Shown piece after piece: positions 20,579 through 30,612 of a stretch of DNA of 64,000 nt. The notes beneath the pieces were generated by a model. That model did no database searches, was not told the DNA's origin, and was given only the letters and a program-made list of their open reading frames with translations. The stretch's first letter is position 1. Every line of letters starts with the position of its first letter. This DNA is from Mesodorylaimus sp. YZB2_4 (Eukaryota; Nematoda; Enoplea; Dorylaimida; Dorylaimidae), in NCBI GenBank assembly GCA_030248295.1, contig JASANH010000086.1, positions 102,774 to 166,773 on the forward strand, given 5' to 3'. The position numbers were made by a program, and so were the translations under genes.

Positions 20579-20839
20579 AGCGTCCAATCTCAAAAGGGAA
20601 AACGAAAGCTGGTACATGAAAATCATATTTACGTGTTCCCAAAAAAGGCGAAAAACGAACTCAAAGGGATATGGGTTTGCGAAAAGCGATCTGGCTGCAA
20701 GGGTCGTGTTTGGACGAACTGAGTCGATGGAGAAGTGGTCAAGATTGTCACCGGACAATCATGCCGCTCAAGCTGCGCGTCCATAGGCGCTGCGAATTAT
20801 GGAAGAAGTCAAGGAGCGAGCATCGACCGCACATGAATT
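20579..20839 (+). pseudogene. FLYWCH zinc-finger segment of a MULE transposase (left-arm copy, truncated)
   Basis: The frame has RKLVHENHIYVFPKK, GIWVCEKRSGC and a Cys/His tail, the hallmarks of the FLYWCH domain that precedes MULE transposases in animals. It copies the start of the right-arm gene in opposite orientation. At 20839 homology stops and a BEL/Pao integrase fragment follows, so no transposase domain is attached here. The TATA-containing leader of the right-arm gene is also missing. Confidence 0.65.
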
Positions 20840-21400
20840 TTGGGAAGGCGGTTTCCACAAACGCCTCGTCCGAATGGTGAAACAATGCATCCGACAATCT
20901 ATCGACTATGCCACTCAGACCCCCTCTTAACTGCGCACCTTTGCTAGCGAAATCGAAGCGATCTTGAACTCGCGCCCTTTTGCCTATGTTGGCTCAGATC
21001 TTGGCAATAGAAAGTACCTAACTGAGCAATTATTCCTTTCGACTCGGACATCCGCTTTTATTAATGGCACTGTTTCAGCCCAAGACCAATTCCGAAACAC
21101 CAATCTCGTCGCTCTATGGAAAAAGAGCCAATTATCTCGATATGTTTTGGCAATGCTGGCATCGTCAATGCCTGACATCTTTAATGGAAAGGTCTGGATG
21201 GACACATCTACAGCCCCGGACTCGATCATTTACTTCCCTTGTTTTGGAGAAATGGTCCTTGTCAAGTTCCCCACGCCACGAATGCAATGGCCTCTCAGGG
21301 AAATCATCAAATTTTAGGTAGGAAAGGATGGATTAGTCCAAAAAGCATTGGTTAAAGTTCCTTCTGGACGTAAACTTGAAACCGCTTGAAAACACAACAG
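20840..21400 (+). pseudogene. BEL/Pao integrase C-terminus and DUF5641-like fragment in the palindrome centre
   Basis: Recognisable pieces: FWEGGFHKRLVRMVKQCIRQ, then after one stop SEIEAILNSRPFAYVGSD (integrase end), a Trp-containing DUF5641-like part (EMVLVKFPTPRMQWPLREII) and, after another stop, GKDGLVQKALVKVPSGRKLE. Order and spacing match the 3' end of BEL/Pao pol. It lacks LTRs and is a short 3' piece fused directly to the FLYWCH segment, so it arrived by rearrangement, not by a clean insertion. Confidence 0.7.
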
Positions 21401-21655
21401 ACGCAAACACAGCTAGCATGTCAGAAGGACGCATCTGAAGTATAAAAGAACGTTCAAAGTATTATGTAAATTGTATCTGAACGGTTTCCTTCTAGTTCAT
21501 TTTTTCTCTAATTTAGATGTCAAGGTCTGAGTTTGTGTTATCGTTCTGACGCCGTTTTCTCTGAACTAACTCGCAAGTGTACTTTATCTCTTTTGGGTTT
21601 CCTCCCATATACTATATTGAAATTAGTGAATGGGTATCCGCTGGGTTTAGCGGCT
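21401..21655. other. Central spacer, nothing recognised
   Basis: No motif seen between the BEL/Pao fragment and the end of the MULE transposase gene. It contains a short ORF only. Confidence 0.5.
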
Positions 21656-22836
21656 CTACTGGAATCTGTGACCTCCGAATCCCCCAGACATAATTGGGGA
21701 GTGATTGACTTGACGCAAGGCAGTGGCCACAGCCTGATGCTTTAAATCAAGCGTACGCTGGTATATGTTCCACAATTCGATTATAAAAGCTGGGGGCCTG
21801 ACGACCTCGGCGTTGCCTCCGACCAATGTACACGTCTTCGAAATAATTTGCGATCGGTAAAGCATCTTCAGGAAACTCTCCATTTTCGACAAGCTCCTCG
21901 AATGCGTTGACAACATCGGCAGGAGGAACAAATGCCAGAGCTGGTATCATTCGGATCCAACAGGCGAAATCGTGATCGTTCGAGTACCTCTCTTTCAGGC
22001 CTTCGCTTTGAACCTTTCTCCAGACGCATTGAGCCAAATGGAAAAAACACCCAATCTTGGCAATGCCTTGAAATTCCTGGTCAAAAGCCTGCAAAGCGGC
22101 TCGCTCAAAGTCAGTCATAAGCCTAGCAGGATGCAATCCAGGCTGTAACTTTTTCAGCTCCTGTAAGAGCTTCACGTATGTCGCCCGAGTCTTGTTTGGC
22201 AGCAGAGCATGAACGACAGGAATCACCGCATTGTACTTAATGACGTGAATAGTGTAAAGCTGATGCAACAAGCTGGGGGTGGTACTGAACGTGCCATCGG
22301 CGAACCAATGCAAGCTTTCGGCTAATAATTGCAGATTAGCCCGCGTTGAAAAAAAGAGCATCCGGCCAGGAAGCAGTTCGTCACCAGAATCATACATCAA
22401 AAAACGTTGATTCGCGCCCTTGATCGTAATTTCCTGATACGCTTCAGGAATAACAAGATCGCGCGTCTTGCAGGCAGGCTTTCACCAACGTTTCGGTATT
22501 TCTAATCGTCTTCCGATCTTTCCTGGAGCACGCGGCGACGTTTTTATGCCAGCATACAGCAGCAACGATTTGCTGCGGCAATTCATGTGCGTCGATGCTC
22601 CTCCTTGACTTCTTCCATAATCGCAGCGCCTATGGACGCGCAGCTTGAGCGGCATGATTGTCCGACAATCTTGACCACTTCTCCATCGACAGTTCTCCAC
22701 ACCCCTTGCAGCCAGATCGCTTTTCGCAAACCCATATCCCTTTGAGTTCGTTTTTCGCCTTTTTTGGGAACACGTAAATATGATTTTCATGTACCAGCTT
22801 TCGTTTTCCCTTTTGAGATTGGACGCTGTCGGCCAT
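21656..22836 (-). pseudogene. FLYWCH-MULE transposase gene, several frameshifts
   Basis: Minus strand. FLYWCH zinc finger (22836-22630, starting MADSVQSQKGKRKLVHENHI), linker with at least one frameshift, then the MULE domain (22400-21747). The latter has WFADGTFSTTP (first catalytic Asp), QLYTIHV, ARLMTDFERAALQAF (second Asp), GCFFHLAQCVWRKVQ (the family's C-x2-H element) and NYFEDVYIGRRQ. A further frame gives LWNIYQRTL (21800-21656), the expected continuation. It cuts and inserts transposon DNA when intact. Frameshifts near 22640, 22480 and 21790 make this copy defective. Its N-terminal third lies in the right palindrome arm, the catalytic part in the unique centre. Confidence 0.85.
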
Positions 22837-22952
22837 TTTCGAAATAGTCCGGCTTCCAATAACAGTATTTTGAGAAAGGGGTTTTTAGAGAGACAGCAAA
22901 CTGATTCGAAGCAAAATGGGAAATTGCCAAGATCTCCCATATACGTAGCTCG

Positions 22953-22960
22953 CTTTTATA
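22953..22960 (-). promoter_or_regulatory. TATA box of the MULE transposase gene
   Basis: TATAAAAG on the minus strand, 117 bp before ATG 22836, within a segment that is present in the right arm but replaced in the left arm. Core promoter inferred. Confidence 0.5.
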
Positions 22961-25900
22961 CTTGACACAACTGCTGACCCCAGGTCATTTGTTTGGTCTA
23001 AAATGATTTAGGTCAGGGGGCGAGTTGCGGCGGGGGCGAGTTGTGAGGGGCGAATTGTGGGGGGGGGGGGGGGGGCGTTTGTTCCTCATGCCACTGATTC
23101 TCATTTTTTGTTGGAGCGACGCTCCTTTGGAAGGGCCTTGACTTGTTTCGGAGGCAGAAGATGCGTCATAGGAAAAGGCATTTCATGGTAAACGTTTTCA
23201 AAAAAGTGACTATTCATATTTTTAGTATCCTTTTTATATGCCCTGGGAGTGATCTGAATGATTGACTTGGCGGGTGACGTTCGGGGTGAGTGTTTTATGA
23301 CTGACATGATGGGTGACCTCGAGAGGGGTTATTTCTTTATTGGTGGTCTCGCAGGCTCAGGTGACTGGATGACTCCTGCTCTCACGAATCTTTCAATAGG
23401 GTGCAGATTTTTCACGCGCATCATTGTAGTCTTTGCATTACCTGCAAGAATGTCGGTTCAAGATGCTCTTTTCTTTATGTTTGCCTGATAAGATTCTTCC
23501 AAAGAGTCCAAATTACTTTGACTCCTTAATAGTTGCTGCCTTGGAAATCCTTTCAATTATTGCAAGCTCAACCTCATGCCATGGTTGCAGATGTAGGAAA
23601 AGAATCGGCAGTGCTGGTCAAGTTCGTTTATCAGCACCCGAGTGTCAGACCGAAGACAATCGATGAGTTGGTGAATCGAAGAGAAGATTATTATTTGGAA
23701 GGGAACGAAAATTGTCAAGTTCAACTGAGAAAGGACTGTCTGAGCTGGTGCAGATGTCTGTCAATAATGGCTATACATAAACAAAAAACGTCATGTTCTT
23801 ACCCGCATTTCCCATTTCAGCGAAATCTAACTAAGATCCTGCTAAAATTCTTGCTAAGCCTCACCACAAATCTTGCTAGTATTAGTTAAGATTTTTATCA
23901 TTCGATTCTCCGCAATAAGATGCCTTGATAAGATCTTAGTAAGAAATTCGGAACTCCGCTGAGAATATTTTATCTTAAAAAAATCTTCCTGAGAATGTAT
24001 TTTTTCACCAAGATCTTGCTAAGAATTGTTAAGAAACTTCCCCTTCCCAGCATTTTATCGAATCTTACTAAGAAAATGGCCGGTTGCCAAGATTTTATCA
24101 TGTCTTACTAGGAAATTAGCTAGATGGAAAATGCGGGCGCATTTCCCAATTTTCGTATTTCTTGGGAAGACGTGCTAAGAAGGCAAAATTTTCTTAGAAC
24201 GGTTTTTGCAAGACTTTCTAAGAAGCTAGCAAGATTTTAGAAAATCTTGATAAGAAATTCATAATTTGCCAAAGAAGTAGGATATCTTAGGAAAATATTA
24301 GCAGCTTAGCTTGTTCTTTTTCATTCTTTCTAAGAGGGGCATCCAAAATGTATGGCGTTTCCCTCTGTCTCTCTTCTGTACTATTCATGGGGCGAGCAAT
24401 AAAACATCAGGAAAATCCACCACATAAACACATTAACCACTAAACTCGACTGGAAACCCAAATTTGTCATACTTAATTTCGAAGCACAAAGCTGATCACG
24501 ATCTATTTCAAATGGCGAACATTGTTTTTGTAAGTCGATTACACGCTGCAAAGCACGATTGGAATCTGAGGCAGTCGTCCATCCATCAATAACAAGGGGC
24601 GGACGATTTAATCCCACCTCTTCTGACGTTTTGCCAGTGTGACAGTCTGTTACGATAGTGATGCTTCCAATGACTTGTTTTCTGATTTGGGCATTCGCTT
24701 GGGGTTAGTGGAAGAGTTTGATTCGATGGAGATAAACTATAACCTGTTTAAGGAATATACTTGCCTGCCGCCTTAAAGAATAGTCCCGTGTACATTCCTA
24801 AAGAAAACAGATAATAAATGATGTGTATCACAATGCTTCTGTAAAAACTTCATGCAGATCTGTCTGATAGAAAATCATGTCTCACACTGGGCACTTATAA
24901 TTCAAAACTAGCACATTAACTCGCCGCAGTGGGGCTTACCCAGCTGAGGGCTTGTGCATTTATATGACTGCCAACTCAGCATTTTGCTAACTCAACACTC
25001 AGCAAATTTCCATCTGTTTGCGAACATTGCCTTTGGTATTCTTCTCACTGCTTCCTTTTTGAAACACAAATTCGGTACAGAAATAAAACACGAGACGACA
25101 GAAGTGTTAATTTTCAGTACATACATTGCTTCAATGGTTTTTACTGTACATACATTCCTTCAATAGTTTTTACAGTACATACATTCCTTTTGTACGGAAC
25201 AGGCGACGCAATTCATGTACATCTAACATTAAGTCTTCAAACAAATGCGAAAACAAATACACAGTTTGAGGATCAGGATTTGTGGCTTTTCTCAACAGCA
25301 CTCCCACATTTAAATGGGCTTAAGCCACCATACCTGGGTTCCGTGCTGGAAGAAAGCCTGCAGGAAATGTTACCACGAATGTTGCGTGTAAAATATTAGG
25401 AAAGAAGCAGAGATTGCGTTTTGTAATTCTCGAAAACAGTTTCGATGTTCAGCGTGCTGAAATTTGGCGTTTTACTTTTTTAGGGTTGTATTTGATAGTT
25501 TTACATTGTTTAAACAGCACCTACACTGTCTGTGCTTAGTTCATTACCATTCGCCACGGAAGAATCGAAAGAATGATCAATCACAATAAAACATTAGTCA
25601 CAATCACAATATAATCGGTCAAAATGAAAAAGCTAGGTCCCACAGCGCGACAGATTTCACATATCAGCAGCTTCCAACAAACTCGCTTGTTTTCTTGCTT
25701 TTTGAAAAAAGCTTGTGGTGCTGCTTTCAAAACCTTGGCGAACTTCTCCGATTTTCTCATCCTAAAAATGTCGGAGCAATTAGACAGTGGCTAAGTCATA
25801 CAAACTTCCAGGTACATACATAGGCGGAAGAAAGCCGGTTTCCCACAAAATAACAGGACAAAAAGGCTACATAGTACATAAAAAATTATGCAAACGATCG

Positions 25901-26233
25901 TACTCTCCTTACATACTTTACAGATTTTTGAGACCTCTCAAATAAAAATTTGATTTGATAGGGAGTTGAATAGCTGTAACAAAATCAACATAATAAAATA
26001 ACAACAACGCATACGGGCAACAACTGCACGTCGGCCAGGAAAATGCGTTCTGTGACGACGAAAACCGAAAAATATAGGGGGGGTCCCAAGCAACAAGGCC
26101 ATGTTGGTAAAGTCGGGGTTCCGTGCAACGAATTCGCCATGCTTGTGACGGGTCATGTCAAAGTATCCGAGGATTTGTTGAAGTTGCAGAATATTTTAGA
26201 CCTAATATTTCGTTCCAACAAGCACCACCTTTG

Positions 26234-26596
26234 TCAACGAAGACACAGAACGTACAATGCATAGTAGATATTTAAACGTGGAGAGACAAGTGTAAGGAAA
26301 TTTTGAGCGAAGCCTAAATGCCACCCAAATAGTATCGCCTTCTTGATCTGATCGCAAATAATCGCGCGTATCACGCTCCGGAACAAGTAGTTGTCATCCA
26401 CACGGATACTCATAGTTGTTGTTGGGAGATAATCGATGACATCTCGTGTTTGGCTCTTGATTTCTCTTATGATACCGTTGCTGTTGATTCCGAACTCTTT
26501 TAACTTCTTGCGCATCAACACGATTGATATGATTTCGCGTCTTGCATCGTTGGAGGCAGGTTGTTTCTTCAACTCGCTCTCGCGTTGCATCCTCAC
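26234..26596 (-). CDS. Right-arm duplicate of the OTU-like ORF
   Basis: Mirror copy of 16893-17255 with a Lys-to-Thr and an Arg-to-Trp difference. Same remarks: the OTU-like motif lacks the cysteine. Confidence 0.25.
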   Translation of the reverse strand: MRMQRESELKKQPASNDARREIISIVLMRKKLKEFGINSNGIIREIKSQTRDVIDYLPTTTMSIRVDDNYLFRSVIRAIICDQIKKAILFGWHLGFAQNFLTLVSPRLNIYYALYVLCLR

Positions 26597-26986
26597 TGAC
26601 GCGAGTGCCTATGCCTGACGTGTGACGGATCGATAAAGAAAACGTGTCCCCTCTTGCCACGTCATCTAATGAAGCAATAAATCAAGCTTCCCACTTGGCG
26701 GAAAAGTCCTCTTGATTGTGAGCTAATCGTATTTGTCTTTAGTCCCTACGAGACCGCTTGGATAATCAATTACTTTTGTATCAACTTATCGCCTTACTTT
26801 CCCAAAACGGCTTCCTCAGTCAAGCGAAAACCAAATTATAGTCCAACAGGTACATATTTCTCCAAAATCCAAGACTCAGCGACAGCTAACGGCTTACCTA
26901 GTGAAGTCAAACGTGATGCCAGGCCCTATGGATACGGCGACTAATGCTGTTGATCCTTCCGCACCAGTGACCAACTCGTCGATTAT

Positions 26987-28090
26987 GTTGCCCAATCTAT
27001 GTGGCCTCGCAAATACGAGGTCGCTTCTTTTGTAGTTGCTGATTGCATTAGCGGCGTCCGTGAGCATATCCAACTCCTTCTGGTTGAGCAAACAAACGTT
27101 TTGACACTTTTATCACCGCTCGAAACTTCGCGAAATGAAGCCGGGGTCGTGGTTTTACTCATTTTACTGCAACCACCCAACGTCGTCGTCGTTGCAGGAA
27201 TCAGGTACACGCGTATCAGTCGGCTAACCAAAGTTTCGAGCTGATCAGTCTTATCAGTCGTCGTCGTCGGCGAGTCGCCCTCCTCGTTTTGGTTTTTTCT
27301 CTTGCCCAGTCGAACTGCCGGGGCTTTGACAATGTTCGAACAGACGGTGAGCGAGGGATGAAGCCGCACTAAATAGTTTACTAATAAATGGGGAATCGTT
27401 GGCGGATTTTCTCCGAAATCAGTGGCGGTTTCAACAGCCCGATTGGAAGCTTCCAAAAGGAAAGTTTTCGGGAAGTTTGATTGGAGAGCGAATGAAATTA
27501 GAGAATACTTGTCGCGCGATAAATTTGTGAATGAGAAAGCCTGTAAAAACGCGGAAATGTTAGCCGTAGAACACTCATGTATACAATACACGGCTTACTT
27601 TGATTTGACGTAGAATAGTTCTGGAATATTTAAAATTGTTGTAGATGGACTGGCTGAGAATAATCAGGTTACATCGACCGTGGTGCGTGCCACCTCTACT
27701 GAAAGCGTTGATTTTTGGCGAATTGAACGCTTCTTCGTCCAAATCGTCCAACACGATGCACGAATGAGGTTCTATGTATCCTTCTAAGAATTTTAGCTCG
27801 GGGAACCCTTGAACAAATTCGATGCGGTCTTTTGAAGATTGTTTTAGAAAATCGTATAGCGGTTGATGATAGACGTAATAGAAATAGATTTTTGTGAACT
27901 TGTTGACGAAATATAGAAGGGAATCGATCAATAGCCACGTTAACAGGGACGTTTTTTTCGATCCTGAAAGCAAAAAGACACGAATTAGTACCAGTAGGGC
28001 CGAATATTCCCACAGAACATCTAGTTCCGATTAGTCTTTTAAATCTACTTAGCTTTGAAACATTCGCCAGTTTAAAATTTCAGTTTCGAA
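26987..28090 (-). pseudogene. Packaging ATPase copy 2, truncated by the palindrome
   Basis: Exon 1 (about 28074-27992, no in-frame ATG after a TGA upstream), exon 2 (27963-27599) and exon 3 (27540-26987). Both introns sit at the same codons as in copy 1, including the one inside Walker A: GPTG, then SKKT after a 28-bp intron. The Walker A second Gly is replaced by Lys (GPTGSKKT). Walker B (CIVLDDLDE), GGTHHGRCNLIILSQS, and after intron 2 FTNLSRDKYSLISFALQSNF are conserved. A frameshift near 27100 and loss of everything after the PHRLGN residues at 26987, where the right palindrome arm begins, show decay. About 45-50% identity to copy 1 by eye, so an old duplication or a related element. Confidence 0.8.
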
Positions 28091-28109
28091 ACGAGAGGCG
28101 TCGTTACTA

Positions 28110-28325
28110 GTAGCCATATCCGGTCGCTAGGAGACGGACGCGCGCGAGACCCCAGACAGCTAGTTTTTCAAAATTTTTAATTCGAAGCCGGCTCGGCGTG
28201 TGGGGGGGGGGCCCACGCCGACCCGCCTTATTAATCAACTTTTTAATTGATTAATTAATTACCTCGCCAGCCGGCGGTGGGAAGGGGGGCGGCTAGCCGG
28301 CTTAATGACGTCACGCGAGCGCCCG
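28110..28325. repeat. GC-rich hairpin block next to an AT palindrome
   Basis: CGGCGTG and CACGCCG flank a run of ~11 G plus CCC (about 28193-28224), forming a strong stem. TTAATCAACTTTTTAATTGATTAA follows closely (about 28230-28256), then GCCGGC-containing repeats and short GCGC palindromes. This could be an element terminus, a replication-origin-like structure or a CpG-type promoter region of ATPase copy 2. Confidence 0.45.
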
Positions 28326-28405
28326 CGCGGCCGACCAATCAGAGCGAGGGGGCGTGGCCCAGCGGTCACGTGACTCCGCCCATCAGCCAATCAGATGTGA
28401 TAGAG
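28326..28405 (+). promoter_or_regulatory. CCAAT / GC-box / CACGTG cluster
   Basis: In 80 bp: ACCAATCAGAGC, GGGGGCGTGGC, TCACGTGAC, ACTCCGCCC and GCCAATCAGATG. Two CCAAT boxes in the same orientation with GC boxes and an E-box look like a metazoan promoter. The target is unclear: a plus-strand start at 28412 gives only a short ORF, and ATPase copy 2 lies on the other strand 240 bp away. Confidence 0.5.
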
Positions 28406-28508
28406 GGCTAACATGGGAAAATATGGGGGGATTTTTGTGTGTGTTATTACTACTTTTAGTGACGAAAGCGATGTTGGTAATGTTGTTGGCTGTTATATTT
28501 AAGCCAAG

Positions 28509-29360
28509 TCAAAGTGAGAGATTGGGTCGTCTGCGTACATTCGGTGGTGGCAGGACGACATCGATTTTTTTCCGGAGCATCACTCTGGCACCAACTCTCA
28601 ACACCATCTCGCTTTCTAAACCAGCGGTGTCGCCTACTTCCTTCTCACGTTCAGCCAGCAGCTTATGCAATTTCTCAGACTTCTTTAGCATCCTAAATGG
28701 CGGCTCGAAATCGTCAAATTATCTTAAAGTATATGTCTTGCCAGTGCCGGTTATCTCTAGCATACTGTATGTCTGTTAAACTGTTCGCATATAGCTAGTT
28801 TTAGCTAGCTAGTCTTAGCTAGGTATCTAGTTTAGGCGACAAGGGCTCAAAATGCTTGCTGCCTTTACTCTGGACTGGTAACTTTAGCAACCGATGAATA
28901 GTGGTTCCCCCTACATTTTTTGATGCAATGCCAGTTGGTGTTGCAACGTGCATAGCAAGATTTTTGCTCTCTGCGTGTTCTTTCCACCAAGAAGGAATCG
29001 CATCGACGACAAAACTTTTTCCTGAACCACCGGGGCCCATTAACCTAGAGTATCAACTGGCTAGTTTTCCCTTGTACATTAACCTTAACCTGAACCCATT
29101 AACCTGATCCGCTGGAGTACTGCTCGCTGCTTCTCATTAAGCATTTCATGGTATTCTGCCCAACTCATTTTCGCTTTCACTTGCTGGTTTTCTGCTAGTT
29201 CTTTCATAGCAGCTAACACCTTTATAGGTTCCCCCATCATACTTTCTGCATGCCATTCCAAGTCCAACTGTTCTTGTTCACTTATCGACTTTTGCTGCTT
29301 CACTGATATTCTCTCTTCGCTTGCATACCTGACTTGCCATGTTTCGTGGTAATCTCCCAA
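28509..29360 (-). pseudogene. PIF1-family helicase fragments, probably of a Helitron
   Basis: Minus strand, three pieces in order. 29360-29085 ends with LNEKQRAVLQRI (the PIF1 Q-motif region). 29040-28819 has GPGGSGKSFVVDAI (Walker A) and ATPTGIASKNVGGTTIHRLL (motif Ia). 28691-28509 has VLRVGARVMLRKKID, the C-terminal motif before the final strand-exchange loop. The central helicase motifs (II-IV) are deleted between the second and third pieces and frames are broken. In animals this arrangement is typical of Helitron Rep-Hel proteins; a cellular PIF1 pseudogene is less likely next to other transposons. Confidence 0.7.
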
Positions 29361-30612
29361 CTGACATTAATTACCCGAAGCCGCAAGCTCCTCAAATGTT
29401 TCCTGTATAGACTGCTAGGCAGAATTAAGTTTTTTTTATTTCGAAATGGAACAAACATCAGCAGCAAGCCGTAATAGTGTGCATGAGGCTGTTCTTTTGG
29501 GTTGCACCTTCGCAGTCGATCTGGGCGGCTGGTCCTTTTTTTCTCTCTCGCTAAACTCTATGCGGGCCCAACCTGATGCGACTGCGCTATGCCTAGGTAG
29601 GAGAATCAGTACAAGTTATTCAACATCGCCACGTCATCACCACGCCATTTGATTTTCGTTTTTTTTGCTAGTGCTTAGCCCTTCGGATGTGCTTCCACGC
29701 CTCCTCGACTATCAATTATTGATAGTTTCTTGGCAAGATTATTGTACCCCTCTGCAAAGAGCCGAATGTAAGAGACGGTGGGAGGCGAACAGCAACCGCT
29801 CGAGTCAAGCTAGCAAGAAGCGTCCACGTAAAAAAAATAATAGTATAGATACTGTCTTGAAGAAGGCCAGTCCGTAGGGTACAGTAGGATGCAGTGTGAG
29901 ATACATACGTGTCTTTCGGTCTTAACTCCTGCTTTAATTGGCCCATGCTTCAGTTGTTACTCGATTATAAGTGGCAATTCTCTGCTGGGATCTGTTGGAC
30001 GCGAATGATAATGTGAACGATGTCTCTTTTTTTTTGCGCTGACGAGGGAAATGAGTAGTGGTATGTAATGCACCAGGTAGGCTCTCGTTTGTGCTGCTAA
30101 GTGTTTGCGCTATGCTCTTTTGATTTCTACTGTAATGGTGCATTGCCTTTGCGCGTCGGACTGGCCCACATTCCTGAGTTGCATTGACATTAGTGCTTTT
30201 TTGTGCGGGTGGGTGGGTGAGGGGGCACGAAAAAACCGCACCGCATCACTTATAGGTGGCCGTCAGGCAGAATTTCGTTACGTAATCTCGTATTTTCCTT
30301 TCAGCGTGGCCTGGCAACTGAAACCTGCAGTGAAATCTGTCTTACGTCCTCGTTTTTTTTTCTTTACCCTTAACTTCCAGCACACGTCAGAATCTGGTTA
30401 GAGAATCTCGTCTCCTTTTTTTTAGCTGTGGGCTGGAGTTGGAGTTGAGGAAAATCTCGTTAAAAAACCTAGATTATCACTTTGGCGATAGCTACTGTGC
30501 TGCATCTCAGCTCGCTGAGAACACGTACTGTAGCATCGGCTCGGAAGGCGTGGTGGACAGTTGAAATGACACGAAACTCACGCACACAGGCATAGCGTAT
30601 CATGCAGCAACT
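29361..30612. other. No gene recognised
   Basis: Short ORFs at 29446-29652 and 29665-29877. The second contains a basic, Ser-rich stretch (SSQASKKRPRKKNNS) and could be an exon end, but I found no splice partners. T-rich and G-rich tracts occur elsewhere. Confidence 0.45.

Larger units (their letters stand above)
16503..20839 (+). repeat. Left arm of a giant imperfect inverted repeat (~4.34 kb)
   Basis: Every position from 16503 to about 20390 matches the complement of (43489 minus position), i.e. 26986 down to 23100. After indels around poly-C tracts the sum becomes about 43419, until homology ends at 20839/22580. Arms differ by scattered substitutions (about 1% by eye), one replacement near 20410-20490 and small indels. 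Carried inside are the LINE 5' end, an OTU-like ORF, an AT-rich region with repeated CTTAGCAAGATCTT-like motifs, and a FLYWCH zinc-finger segment. Confidence 0.95.
22580..26986 (-). repeat. Right arm of the giant inverted repeat (~4.41 kb)
   Basis: Reverse complement of 16503-20839, about 70 bp longer because it keeps the transposase leader and extra G-rich sequence at 22940-23075. The outer end at 26986 (CTCGTCGATTAT|GTTGCC) abuts ATPase copy 2. The 10 bases flanking the two outer ends (GACCGCTTCC on the left, GTTGCCCAAT on the right) do not match, so there is no target-site duplication. Confidence 0.95.

Noticed and set aside
16503..26986. Giant-TIR DNA transposon
   Set aside because: The outer flanks share no target duplication and the left border lies inside a LINE ORF1, so an inverted duplication fits better than a transposon with 4-kb TIRs.
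16503..26986. Pure assembly fold-back artefact
   Set aside because: Arms differ by scattered substitutions, a replaced segment and indels; an artefactual mirror would be nearly identical. Still worth confirming with long reads.
28509..29360. Cellular PIF1 helicase gene
   Set aside because: Central motifs are missing and frames are broken; surrounded by transposons; Helitron origin is more likely.
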